Source of the DNA: Bacillus sp. FJAT-28004 | GTDB taxonomy: Bacteria; Bacillota; Bacilli; Paenibacillales; Paenibacillaceae | DNA length: 64,000 nt | Direction: 5' to 3' | Assembly (NCBI RefSeq): GCF_001280845.1 | Contig: NZ_LGHP01000001.1 | Location: forward strand, 2,194,435 to 2,258,434 | Shown: positions 25,527 through 33,678 of the stretch, one piece after another | Numbering within the stretch: position 1 is the first letter of the stretch | Layout of the letters: every line of letters starts with the position of its first letter | The notes under the pieces: model-generated | Told to the model about the DNA's origin: nothing | Seen by the model: the letters and a program-made list of their open reading frames with translations, nothing else | The model's database searches: none | Program-made: the position numbers and the translations under genes

Positions 25527-25585
25527 TCTCCCGTTATGGTACACATCAGCACTTTGAAACATGCAAAGCGGTGATTAACGGGAGA
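25527..25585. repeat. Long imperfect palindrome between convergent genes
   Basis: TCTCCCGTTA (25527-25536) pairs perfectly with TAACGGGAGA (25576-25585). Inside, ATCAGCACTTTG pairs with CAAAGCGGTGAT at 10 of 12 positions around AAACATG, with 8 unpaired bases on one side only. Read on the minus strand it lies 40 bases after mtnB and is followed by TTTT, so it can serve as the terminator of the pro-mtn operon; read on the + strand it follows the HTH gene. Confidence 0.6.
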
Positions 25586-25625
25586 AAATCCTTCTAAACA
25601 TTTAATTGATCAAGCAGAAAAATGC

Positions 25626-26279
25626 CTAAGCCTTACCGCGTTGCAGCAATTCCAAGCGGTATACATATTCGAAAATAAATTCAAATGCTTCAAGGTGGCG
25701 TTTTGCTTCGAACGCATTGGCTCCCCAAGCATAAATGCCATGCTTGCGCAGCAGGATACCAGGTATGTTTTTCACGATACGCTCAGTTATTTCCGGTACG
25801 ATAGAAGGGATATGTGCAAAGTTCGAAACGATTGGAATATCGATATGTGCTTCCTCATCCCAAATGTTAAACCCCTTGATCAACTCAACGCCGTCTACCG
25901 GCACAGACTTGCGATCCCAGAAATATTCCGAGATTACGCTGTTAAATACGGTATGCACGTGAAAAATAGCACCCGCGCCAGTTAACTTATAAATTTCACA
26001 ATGGATTAGTGTTTCAGCGGATGGCTTCAAACGTGTTGCTTCACAGGGCTTGCCATCTTGGTCAACAAATAAATAATCCTCCGGTGTATGAACGGTTTTG
26101 TCTTTACCGCTTGCTGTAACCGCAAATTGAAAATCATCTGGCTTGTAGTCGCCTACACGGATGGATAGATTGCCGCTTGTGCCAGGGAACCAACCGCGTG
26201 AAGCGAACAGCTCCTTCACGTCGCGCAGCTCGGATAGAGCGCGCTGTTTGTCTTCTAAGGCAATTTGTTGAAAACTCAT
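25626..26279 (-). CDS. mtnB: Methylthioribulose-1-phosphate dehydratase
   Basis: A 217-residue class II aldolase-fold zinc enzyme that dehydrates methylthioribulose-1-phosphate in methionine salvage. Signatures: GTSGNLSIRV (about 35-44), the zinc site HCEIYKLTGAGAIFHVHTVFNS with HxH (about 92-113) and LLRKHGIYAWG with the third His (about 184-194). Start ATG overlaps the mtnX stop (ATGA). It is the last gene of the pro-mtn operon. Upstream pathway genes mtnK and mtnA are not in the window. Confidence 0.93.
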   Translation of the reverse strand: MSFQQIALEDKQRALSELRDVKELFASRGWFPGTSGNLSIRVGDYKPDDFQFAVTASGKDKTVHTPEDYLFVDQDGKPCEATRLKPSAETLIHCEIYKLTGAGAIFHVHTVFNSVISEYFWDRKSVPVDGVELIKGFNIWDEEAHIDIPIVSNFAHIPSIVPEITERIVKNIPGILLRKHGIYAWGANAFEAKRHLEAFEFIFEYVYRLELLQRGKA

Positions 26280-26959
26280 TTCGTTGTCTTCCTTTCGGTA
26301 TTCATAGTGTTGATAATGTCATGGAAAGTTTCGTATTCGTGATGCGGAAGTCCAAGCTCCTTGCACTTCACCGTTAAGTGAGAGCGGGAATAGACAATAT
26401 CAGCAAGCTTGGCACCTTCAAAATCGGTCACGCTGTCGCCAATAATGATACGCTCGTATTGTTCCTCAGGGAAACGGCGCATAATAGTCGTTTTGCACAT
26501 GCCGCAATTGTTGGAGCAATGAGCATCGCACGGGTTTTGCCACAAAATCTCAATGCGCTCGCCGCTGAAATCACTTCCGTTGCAATAAATGTGATTTTTC
26601 GGGATGTCGAATGATTCAAGAATTGGATAAACAAAAAAATCAATGCCGCCGCTCGTTACGTAAAAATCAATCTGTTGTTCTTTGCAATAGTTTAAGAATT
26701 CAGCGAAACCTTCACGAATGCGAGCATTGGAGATACTGAAATCGATGACTTCCTTCTGCATAGAAGCAGGGAGGAGCCGGAACATTTGTCCAACGCCATC
26801 CATTATCGAAATCTCCTGAGCAATCGTCTGCTCTGCAATTTTCTCCCAACCAGCTGGATTAAAATGTTTAATAATTGCGATAATGTTGTCATTAACCGTT
26901 ATGGTTCCATCAAAATCACAAAACACGATGCGTTTCTTCGATGTATTATTTTCTGTCAT
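26276..26959 (-). CDS. mtnX: 2-hydroxy-3-keto-5-methylthiopentenyl-1-phosphate phosphatase
   Basis: A 227-residue HAD-family phosphatase that follows MtnW in the Bacillus-type salvage pathway. HAD motif I is FCDFDGTITVNDN (about 12-24) with nucleophile D14 and D16; motif II TSGG (about 98-101); motif III/IV IIGDSVTDFEGAKLAD (about 171-186). Cysteines in CDAHCSNNCGMCKT (about 139-152) are typical of MtnX relatives. It shares one base with the mtnW stop (TAATG) and overlaps mtnB by 4. Confidence 0.93.
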   Translation of the reverse strand: MTENNTSKKRIVFCDFDGTITVNDNIIAIIKHFNPAGWEKIAEQTIAQEISIMDGVGQMFRLLPASMQKEVIDFSISNARIREGFAEFLNYCKEQQIDFYVTSGGIDFFVYPILESFDIPKNHIYCNGSDFSGERIEILWQNPCDAHCSNNCGMCKTTIMRRFPEEQYERIIIGDSVTDFEGAKLADIVYSRSHLTVKCKELGLPHHEYETFHDIINTMNTERKTTK

Positions 26960-28188
26960 TATTGTTTAATCCCCCATGCGTTAATTGCGGCTAACAATGC
27001 TTCATTGCCCGTTTGCTCAGCTGCATTGCGAAGAGGTACTCCATTTAGTGTAGCTGTAATAGCTTGGCGGAATGCTTGTCCGCCAGCAGAAGTTCCCATA
27101 GCATGCCCGTGTATTCCACCGCCGGCGTTTACAACAACGTCGGTACCGAAATCTTTTAAGATTAAAGGTACAAGTCCTGGATGGATGCCCGCAGAAGGCA
27201 CTGGGAAGCTCGTTTTGAGTCCATGCAGCGGCTCAAGCAAAGCATCCTTAACCGCTAAATTTTCTTCCTTCGGCATTACAACCGAGCCGTAAGGTGAAGG
27301 GAAGAGTACAAGATCGGCACCTGCGAGACGCATCAGCTTGCCAAGCAGTAGCGAGGCGCTAATGCCATAATGAGGCGATGGGTACATCGCTCCAGCCATT
27401 GCAGGATGAGCTGCTATAGGTACATTAATGGATTTGTCACTGCTAAGCTCATGCAGTACATCATAGCCATATGCAAGTACATTGAATAAGAGCGCATTAG
27501 CGCCTGCGTCAATCGCTTTCCGAGCATTTGATGCAAGAGATGAGGTAGGCCCCGTCAAATTAACGGCATAAAGCAGCTTCTGGCCAGTTTCTGCTTCAGC
27601 GCGGCGTGCTGCGTCCATACATGCTTCCACACGTTTCTCAAGAGGGGTTAGTGGATTCTCAAACAGGATTTCATCATCCTTAATTAAGTCCACACCGCCA
27701 AGCGCCTGTTTATAGAACTGATCCTGAAGGTTTGCAAGATCATATCCGACAACGGATTTAAAAATACTCATAAGCAGCGGCCGATCATGGATGCCAAGCA
27801 AATCGCGAACACCGTTTAGCCCAAACTTGGGACCTGGGAAAGCAGAAACAAAATCTTCGGAGACATCCAGATCCATGAGTTTGATTTTGCCATCCATCGA
27901 TAGCTTGCCGAACACGGTCACAAGCAAAGCGGGAAGGTCACGGCTGAAGTTGATGTCCGGGTAAGCAATACGAATGTCGGCATATCGCTCGCCGGGTGCT
28001 GCGTTATCTGGTTCATGGACGCTAACCGACAATACTTTCCCAAGATGCTTCTCCATATTCGCCTTTTGCGCTTCCGGAAGCTCTGTCCAGCTGCCAACCG
28101 TTAAACCGACAGCAATCGAAAGTGCTTTTTTATTGAAATCTGCTTGATCGTCATAGGAACGATATGTTGCGATACAAACTCCATTCAT
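26959..28188 (-). CDS. mtnW: 2,3-diketo-5-methylthiopentyl-1-phosphate enolase (RuBisCO-like protein)
   Basis: A 409-residue RuBisCO-like enolase. It has the RLP N-terminal domain (IATYRSYDD) and barrel motifs: GPKFGLNGVRDLLG, the metal loop GGVDLIKDDEILFEN (about 165-179) with the Lys that is carbamylated in the family, HPAMAGAMYPSPHYG, and GIHPGLVPLI/GGGIHGH. Loss of some true RuBisCO active-site residues is expected for the family. Its start overlaps the proC stop by 4 bases (ATGA), a direct translational link between proline and methionine-salvage genes. Confidence 0.94.
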   Translation of the reverse strand: MNGVCIATYRSYDDQADFNKKALSIAVGLTVGSWTELPEAQKANMEKHLGKVLSVSVHEPDNAAPGERYADIRIAYPDINFSRDLPALLVTVFGKLSMDGKIKLMDLDVSEDFVSAFPGPKFGLNGVRDLLGIHDRPLLMSIFKSVVGYDLANLQDQFYKQALGGVDLIKDDEILFENPLTPLEKRVEACMDAARRAEAETGQKLLYAVNLTGPTSSLASNARKAIDAGANALLFNVLAYGYDVLHELSSDKSINVPIAAHPAMAGAMYPSPHYGISASLLLGKLMRLAGADLVLFPSPYGSVVMPKEENLAVKDALLEPLHGLKTSFPVPSAGIHPGLVPLILKDFGTDVVVNAGGGIHGHAMGTSAGGQAFRQAITATLNGVPLRNAAEQTGNEALLAAINAWGIKQ

Positions 28189-29054
28189 TCGTTTATGCTC
28201 CTCTCAATAGCTTCGCCAAGCTCACCTGCGCGTTCTGCTGAGCGATTAATGGCTTTCTTAATGGTTTCGGAAAAATGATTCTGAGCCATCAGCTCAATTG
28301 CGGCCTGCGTCGTACCGTTAGGCGAAGTCACCTTGCGACGAAGCTCAGATGGCTCTTCGCCAGTATGACGAACCATTTCTACTGCGCCAAGAACAGTCTG
28401 AACGACAAGCTCCTTCGCTGCAGTCTCCGAAAAACCTAATTGGATTGCTGTCTCAATCATCGACTCCATAAAGTAATAGACATAAGCTGGGCCGCTGCCA
28501 GACACGCCTGTAACGGCTTGCTGAAGCGACTCGTCAACGATTGCATTTATGCCGACAGAGCTGAAAATCGCTTCTGTAAGCGATTTTTGCTGTGAGGAGA
28601 CGCTATCTGAATAACTGATTCCGGTTGCTCCAAGCCCTATAGTGCTAGATGTGTTTGGCATGGCCCGTACGACCGACGCCTGCCCGCCAAGCAGCTGCTC
28701 GATCGCTTTGATAGACAAACCAGCGATGACCGAAATAATGAGCTGTTTAGACGAGATGAACGGCTTAATGGATGCGATAGCTGCTGCTGCATCCTTAGGT
28801 TTCATGGCTAGAAAAATAATATCTGCCTCACTCAAATAAGCTTCATTGGTAGAGCCTTGTACGATGGTTTGTACGCCATAACGTTCACTCAGCTCAGAGA
28901 GACGATCTTTGTTTTGTCGATTGATCATGGAAATCTGACTGGGTGAAATGAGTTTTTTGTTGATAAGTCCTCTCGCAATGGCTTCAGCCATCGATCCGGC
29001 ACCGTAGAAACAAAGCTGCTGACTAGCAATAGCTGGTTGTGTTAATTGTGTCAT
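28185..29054 (-). CDS. proC: Pyrroline-5-carboxylate reductase
   Basis: A 289-residue NAD(P)H enzyme for the last step of proline synthesis. Rossmann motif CFYGAGSMAEAIARGL at about 16-31; FLAMKPKD; VVRAMPNTSSTIGLGATG; and the signature GVSGSGPAYVYYFMESMIE...LGFSETAA with SPNGTTQAAIE near the C-terminus. ATG 29054 follows GGAGG. It comes 52 bases after proA without a terminator and overlaps mtnW. Confidence 0.95.
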   Translation of the reverse strand: MTQLTQPAIASQQLCFYGAGSMAEAIARGLINKKLISPSQISMINRQNKDRLSELSERYGVQTIVQGSTNEAYLSEADIIFLAMKPKDAAAAIASIKPFISSKQLIISVIAGLSIKAIEQLLGGQASVVRAMPNTSSTIGLGATGISYSDSVSSQQKSLTEAIFSSVGINAIVDESLQQAVTGVSGSGPAYVYYFMESMIETAIQLGFSETAAKELVVQTVLGAVEMVRHTGEEPSELRRKVTSPNGTTQAAIELMAQNHFSETIKKAINRSAERAGELGEAIERSINE

Positions 29055-29106
29055 TGAAGCATTCCTCCGTTGTTTCTTTTGATGTAACTAGACTTTAACA
29101 GCTTTA

Positions 29107-30357
29107 TTAACCCCTAATTTGTCCATTCCCATAAATAAGATATTTTGTAGAAGTCAATGCAGGCAGGCCCATTGGACCGCGAGCGTGCAGCTTTTGCGTA
29201 CTAATGCCGATTTCAGCTCCGAATCCAAATTCAAATCCGTCGGTAAAGCGAGTAGAGGCGTTGTGATATACGGCAGCCGCATCTACATCTTGAATAAATC
29301 GTTCAGCATTTGCGATACTCTCGGTTACAATACATTCGGAATGTTTTGTACTGAAACGACGGATATGCGCGAGCGCAGCGTCAACATCTGAAACGATGCG
29401 GATATTCATAATGTAATCGTTGTATTCTGTACTATAGTCCTCATCTGTAGCAGGTTTGATGCCTGCTAGACGGGAAACCGTTCGATCACAGCCCCTGAGT
29501 TCAACGCCTGCTTGAACAAAACGATCAGCAAGTGCGGACAGATGCTGATCAGCAAAAGCTTCATGAACGAGCAACGTCTCCATCGAATTGCAAACAGATG
29601 GGCGTTGTACTTTTGCGTTAAAAGCGATATCGACTGCCATTGTATAGTCAGCGCTGGCATCTATGAAAGTATGGCAAATACCGGCTCCCGTTTCGATAAC
29701 GGGTACTGTGGCATTTTCTATGACATTTCGAATAAGCGATGCGCCTCCGCGTGGTATAACAACGTCTAGGAGTCCATTTAGCTTGAGCATTTCGTTAACA
29801 GAAGCACGATCAGAATCCTCGATCAACTGAATAGCATCTGCTGGCATTGCAGTATCGGATAGCGCATTTTTTAAAACTTCTACGATTTTTCGATTCGACT
29901 CGATTGCAGCAGACCCGCCGCGAAGCACGACGCAGTTACCGGTTTTTAAACATAAACCAGCCGCGTCGACGGTTACATTCGGACGCGCTTCATAGATCAT
30001 GCCAATGACACCGATTGGTACTCTGATTTTATTTACCTTCAGCCCGTTTGGACGATCGAAATGTTCAAGCAGTTCACCAACTGGGTCCGGCAGCTCAACA
30101 ATTTGTCGAAGTCCTTCAGCAATAGAAGCTACTCGATCTTTGTTCAAGGCAAGACGATCGAGCAGGGAAGGGCTTGTGCCTTGCTCGCGTCCTCTTTGCA
30201 AATCAAGTTCATTAGCGGCAATAATTGCAGCCGTCTCGGTGATCAGAGCTTCTGCCATGCGAGTAAGGGCTGTATTTTTTTGCTCTGTGGATAAACGATT
30301 CATAATGGCTGATGCATCCTGCGCTAATGTTGCTTTTGTTCTCACTTCACTGGTCAT
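29107..30357 (-). CDS. proA: Glutamate-5-semialdehyde dehydrogenase (gamma-glutamyl phosphate reductase)
   Basis: A 416-residue aldehyde-dehydrogenase-fold enzyme reducing gamma-glutamyl phosphate. Visible: RVPIGVIGMIYEARPNVTVDAAGLCLKTGN (in parts, about 98-127), VIPRGGASLI, the catalytic Cys in RPSVCNSMETLLVH (about 252-265), and FGFGAEIGISTQKLHARGPMG near the end. ATG 30357 is chosen because AAGGGGGA lies 7-8 bases upstream; an upstream in-frame ATG at 30393 would overlap proB and lacks a site. Confidence 0.95.
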   Translation of the reverse strand: MTSEVRTKATLAQDASAIMNRLSTEQKNTALTRMAEALITETAAIIAANELDLQRGREQGTSPSLLDRLALNKDRVASIAEGLRQIVELPDPVGELLEHFDRPNGLKVNKIRVPIGVIGMIYEARPNVTVDAAGLCLKTGNCVVLRGGSAAIESNRKIVEVLKNALSDTAMPADAIQLIEDSDRASVNEMLKLNGLLDVVIPRGGASLIRNVIENATVPVIETGAGICHTFIDASADYTMAVDIAFNAKVQRPSVCNSMETLLVHEAFADQHLSALADRFVQAGVELRGCDRTVSRLAGIKPATDEDYSTEYNDYIMNIRIVSDVDAALAHIRRFSTKHSECIVTESIANAERFIQDVDAAAVYHNASTRFTDGFEFGFGAEIGISTQKLHARGPMGLPALTSTKYLIYGNGQIRG

Positions 30358-30374
30358 AGCTGAAATCCCCCTTA

Positions 30375-31484
30375 TTAATTTAATGTAATCCATTCGTCGC
30401 GATGAATAAATTCGATACGGGCGACATCGACTCTACGTTTAACTTCCTCTGTAGTTAGTCCGGCCACCGCTTGAATTTGCCATGCAGCATAGTTGACGAC
30501 GCCGCGGCCAATGGTTTGGCCTTGTGGATTAACGACCTCGACGACATCGCCGGAATGGAAATCGCCTTGAATTTCTTTAACGCCGGCAGGAAGCAGACTC
30601 TTGCCGCCTTCAAGCAATGCGTGAACAGCGCCTTCATCCACAATTGCACGACCAAGCGGCATAGAGTGAAAGCCGAGCCATTGTTTCTTCATCGGCAGAC
30701 TGTTCAGTTTCGTATCGAAGTAAGTACCTCGACCATTGCCTTCAACAGCCAGCTTCAGATCGCCTTCTTGCTGCACCTTGCCGATGAAAGCATGCACGCC
30801 ACCGCGCATTGCGATGCGTGCTGCTTCGATTTTGGAGCGCATGCCGCCTGTTCCGACGGATGAACCAGCTCCGCCTGCGAGCTTCATAATATCCTCGGAT
30901 ATTTGGTCAACACGCTCGATTTTGACTGCTTGCGGGTTTTTACGCGGGTCCTCCGTGTATAAACCGTCCATATCGGTAATGATGATTAGTTGCGCAGCTT
31001 TTGTCATTGCAGCGACAAGCGCTGATAAACTGTCGTTATCTCCGAATTTAGGAACGAGCTCATCGGTTGCTACCGTGTCGTTTTCGTTAATAATCGGAAT
31101 GATGCCGAGCCGCAGCAGCTCCTCGATTGTCATTAAAGCATTCTGAATGCGTCTGCGATTGGAGAAATCCGCTCGTGTAAGTAAAATTTGAGCAGCTACT
31201 ATGCCATAGCCGCTAAATGCTTCCTGGTAGGCCTGCATAAGCAGTGCTTGCCCGACAGCTGCAGCTGCTTGTTTCTCATGAACGATTTTTGGTTTTGTTG
31301 CATAACCGATTTGGCGAAAGCCTGCTGCAACTGCACCTGATGTAACGAGCATCACGCCATTCCCTTTTTGATGCAAGGAAGCGAGCTCTGATGCGAAATA
31401 TTGAATACGCTCGCGGTTTAGACCGCCTTCTTCGGAGGTAAGCGAGCTGCTGCCAATCTTTACGACTATACGTTCCGTCATCAT
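30375..31484 (-). CDS. proB: Glutamate 5-kinase
   Basis: A 369-residue enzyme that phosphorylates glutamate, the committed and feedback-inhibited step of proline synthesis. Amino acid kinase domain with VVKIGSSSLTSEEGGLNRER (in parts, N-terminus), NENDTVATDEL, FGDNDSLSALVA and GTGGMRSKIEAA; a PUA domain makes up about the last 90 residues (GRAIVDEGAVHALLEGGKSLLPAG). Paired ATGs at 31484 and 31481 follow the weak site AGGATGGG; an in-frame TTG further up lies inside the leader terminator and is rejected. First gene after the T-box leader. Confidence 0.94.
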   Translation of the reverse strand: MMTERIVVKIGSSSLTSEEGGLNRERIQYFASELASLHQKGNGVMLVTSGAVAAGFRQIGYATKPKIVHEKQAAAAVGQALLMQAYQEAFSGYGIVAAQILLTRADFSNRRRIQNALMTIEELLRLGIIPIINENDTVATDELVPKFGDNDSLSALVAAMTKAAQLIIITDMDGLYTEDPRKNPQAVKIERVDQISEDIMKLAGGAGSSVGTGGMRSKIEAARIAMRGGVHAFIGKVQQEGDLKLAVEGNGRGTYFDTKLNSLPMKKQWLGFHSMPLGRAIVDEGAVHALLEGGKSLLPAGVKEIQGDFHSGDVVEVVNPQGQTIGRGVVNYAAWQIQAVAGLTTEEVKRRVDVARIEFIHRDEWITLN

Positions 31485-31515
31485 TGATCCCATCCTATGC
31501 TTGTTTGGTGACAAC

Positions 31516-31765
31516 AAAAAAGACTTCCGTCCATAAAGGACGAAAGTCTTAGCTTCCGCGGTACCACCTTTGTTGATAATTCATAAATAGAATTATCCAG
31601 CTTAAGCCTATAACAGAAGGCGCTGTCCGGTTCATAGCCGGCCGCTCGGAGGTAGGTTCAGCAAGCGGCCTTCGGTAAATTCTTGCAGCCCATGGAATTT
31701 ACTCTCTGATCGCGACCCTTCTTGCTTAATTGTCCCGTCATCACGTTTCATGTTCAATTCCTACA
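31516..31765 (-). ncRNA. T-box riboswitch leader, proline specific
   Basis: On the minus strand the leader holds AGAGAG and GGGCTGCAAGA distal stem I motifs, then GAA-CCT-ACC in the specifier loop with the proline codon CCT at 31656-31654. The T-box itself, AAAGGTGGTACCGCG, spans 31571-31557 and is followed by a terminator, GACTTTCGTCC / GGACGGAAGTC (31548-31522) with a T run to 31516. Uncharged tRNA-Pro is expected to stabilise the antiterminator and switch on proB and the genes behind it. The element and its position are textbook; the codon assignment rests on loop alignment by eye. Confidence 0.93.
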
Positions 31766-31794
31766 AGCATATCACGATCCAAAGCTGCTGTAAA
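31766..31794 (-). promoter_or_regulatory. SigA promoter of the T-box/proBAC-mtnWXB transcript
   Basis: TTTACA (31794-31789), a 17-base spacer and TATGCT (31771-31766) on the minus strand, just upstream of the T-box leader and 24 bases after the mtnE stop. Confidence 0.75.
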
Positions 31795-31817
31795 GCAAGG
31801 CAAATGGCGGGATTGTC

Positions 31818-33008
31818 CTAAAATAAATTTAGTTTTCCAATCCGTTCGACCGCTTCCTGCAAGCGTTCTTCACTCGTAAGCAGCCCGAGCCGAACAAAGC
31901 CTTCTCCATGAGTTCCAAACCCTACGCCTGGAGCGACAACAACGTCAGCCTCATAAAGGAGCAGGTCCGCAAAGGATTCAGATGTATAGCCTTCAGGTAC
32001 AGGCAGCCAGCAGAAAAAAGATCCTCCCGGTCGAGCCGCTTTCCAGCCAATACGATCAAGAGCGGTAAACAAAGCCTCACGTCGGCTTTCGTACATGGCT
32101 CTTAGCTCCGTAACACATTGCTGCGGACCAGTAAGCGCGAGCGCGGCTGCTTCTTGAATGCCGCCGAATAGGCTGCAATAGTAATGATCTTGTATTAAAT
32201 TGATTAGCTTAACGATTTGAGCATTTCCGATCGCAAAGCCAACACGCCAGCCAGCCATGTTATAGGTTTTGGACAAGGTGTAAAACTCAACGCCCACTTC
32301 TTTGGCGCCGGGAGTTTGCAGGAAGCTGATCGGTTGATTATCATCAAAGCCAATCGCGCCATAAGCGAAATCACTTGCTACAACGATTCCGTGCTTCTCA
32401 GCATATTCCACGGTTTGTGCATAAAATTCCGCATTTGCGACAGCGCCTGTTGGATTGTTCGGATAGTTCATGAACATAAGCTTAGCGCGCTGAGCTATTT
32501 CAGGACTAATGGCGTTATAGTCAGGCAAATAGCTGTTTTCCTCAGTTAGTGGCATAAATGACATCTCGGCTCCTGCAAGTGCAACACCAGACCAATAATC
32601 AGGGTAACCAGGGTCGGGTACGAGGCAGACATCACCGGGATTAAGCAGGCATTGGCTAATTTCGACAAGCCCGGTTTTTCCACCGAAGAGGATAGCGACT
32701 TCAGTAGTGGGATCTATATCTACGTTATAATCCTCTTTGTACCGCTTCGCTACGGCTTCCTTTAGAAAAGGGTAGCCGCTAAAGGGTGGATATTTATGAT
32801 ACAACGGATTAGCCGCAGCTTCCTGTAGCTTCGCAACAATATGGGGAGGAGTCGGCTGATCCGGATTGCCTTGTCCCAAATTGATGACATCGCGTCCTTT
32901 GGCCGTTTGAGCATTTGCTTTGGCGACCAGCTTGGCAAAAAATTGCGTCGGAAGTACATTCATCCGTTCCGCAGGTTGAATAAGGTGTTGACCGATTTGT
33001 GTTTCCAT
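31818..33008 (-). CDS. mtnE: Methionine salvage aminotransferase (glutamine-dependent) MtnE
   Basis: A 396-residue fold-type I PLP aminotransferase that converts 4-methylthio-2-oxobutyrate to methionine in the last salvage step. The segments DVINLGQGNPDQPTPPHIV (about 38-56), LNPGDVCLVPDPGYPDYWSG, NYPNNPTGAVA and YTLSKTYNMAGWRVGFA (PLP Lys) closely resemble B. subtilis MtnE (YkrV) as I recall it, more than LL-diaminopimelate or aspartate aminotransferases. ATG 33008 has GTGAGGG upstream; an in-frame ATG at 33023 does not. The nearby omega-amidase gene strengthens the call. Confidence 0.85.
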   Translation of the reverse strand: METQIGQHLIQPAERMNVLPTQFFAKLVAKANAQTAKGRDVINLGQGNPDQPTPPHIVAKLQEAAANPLYHKYPPFSGYPFLKEAVAKRYKEDYNVDIDPTTEVAILFGGKTGLVEISQCLLNPGDVCLVPDPGYPDYWSGVALAGAEMSFMPLTEENSYLPDYNAISPEIAQRAKLMFMNYPNNPTGAVANAEFYAQTVEYAEKHGIVVASDFAYGAIGFDDNQPISFLQTPGAKEVGVEFYTLSKTYNMAGWRVGFAIGNAQIVKLINLIQDHYYCSLFGGIQEAAALALTGPQQCVTELRAMYESRREALFTALDRIGWKAARPGGSFFCWLPVPEGYTSESFADLLLYEADVVVAPGVGFGTHGEGFVRLGLLTSEERLQEAVERIGKLNLF

Positions 33009-33096
33009 ACCCTCACACTCCACATGACAAAATCGCTATCTATATAAGGCAATAGCTTTAATGTAGCATGAATAGGGGGAGATGAGAAGCGGCTGC

Positions 33097-33558
33097 TTAT
33101 GCAGCAGGAATGCCTACCTTTTCGATAAAGGGTTTAATATCGGCTTTGAATAGGAACAAAAAGGGTCTGCGCTTCTCGTCAAATACGAGCAAGAGCGGTG
33201 GTTTATCCTTGCAATAAAAGAGAAATAGATCATCAGATGAGACTGAAACGTCATTTGATTTAATGGTAACGGCTTTCTCAAGCGGCACACGGTACACATA
33301 GCTGCAGCTTGAATCATTCGTTATCTGCGGAGCAAGACCCGTAATGGAATCGACCCAAGAAGCTGCCATCGCTTGATATTTGGCATCGTTTGGAATGGTT
33401 TTTGTAACTTTGCCAGCAGCTACATCGAATACTTGAACCGGCTTAAGACCAGTTTCAGGGCTAGGTGCGCTTAGTGCTTGATGAGCAGATGCGATTTGGG
33501 CAAACAGGAAAATCGAGCAGCAAGCAACAAGCATTGCGGCTATTCGTTTTGGAAGCAT
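33097..33558 (-). CDS. Small secreted protein of unknown function
   Basis: A 153-residue protein with a clear signal peptide (MLPKRIAAMLVACCSIFLFAQIASAHQ, cut after ASA near residue 24). The mature part is about 125 residues, with two cysteines (SSCSYVY and FLFYCKDK) that may pair, and hydrophobic beta-type ends (PPLLLVFDEKRRPFLFLFKADIKPFI). ATG 33558 is preferred over ATG 33567 because AAGGAGA would abut the latter. It precedes mtnE on the same strand by 88 bases. No family recognised. Confidence 0.65.
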   Translation of the reverse strand: MLPKRIAAMLVACCSIFLFAQIASAHQALSAPSPETGLKPVQVFDVAAGKVTKTIPNDAKYQAMAASWVDSITGLAPQITNDSSCSYVYRVPLEKAVTIKSNDVSVSSDDLFLFYCKDKPPLLLVFDEKRRPFLFLFKADIKPFIEKVGIPAA

Positions 33559-33617
33559 AACAGACATTCTCCTTTATTTCATGTAGTAGTAAATCCCTCG
33601 TTGTTACGTTTCCCATC

Positions 33618-33645
33618 TTGACACAGAACCATGACAGGGTATCAT
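33618..33645 (+). promoter_or_regulatory. SigA promoter of mtnU
   Basis: TTGACA (33618-33623), a 16-base spacer, TATCAT (33640-33645); mtnU starts 34 bases further behind AGGAGG. Confidence 0.65.
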
Positions 33646-33678
33646 TAGGGGAAAAAAGGAACATCAGGAGGAAATCAT

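Noticed and set aside
33009..33678. SAM riboswitch (S-box) for mtnE or mtnU
   Set aside because: Leaders are too short and show no S-box core sequences or terminator.
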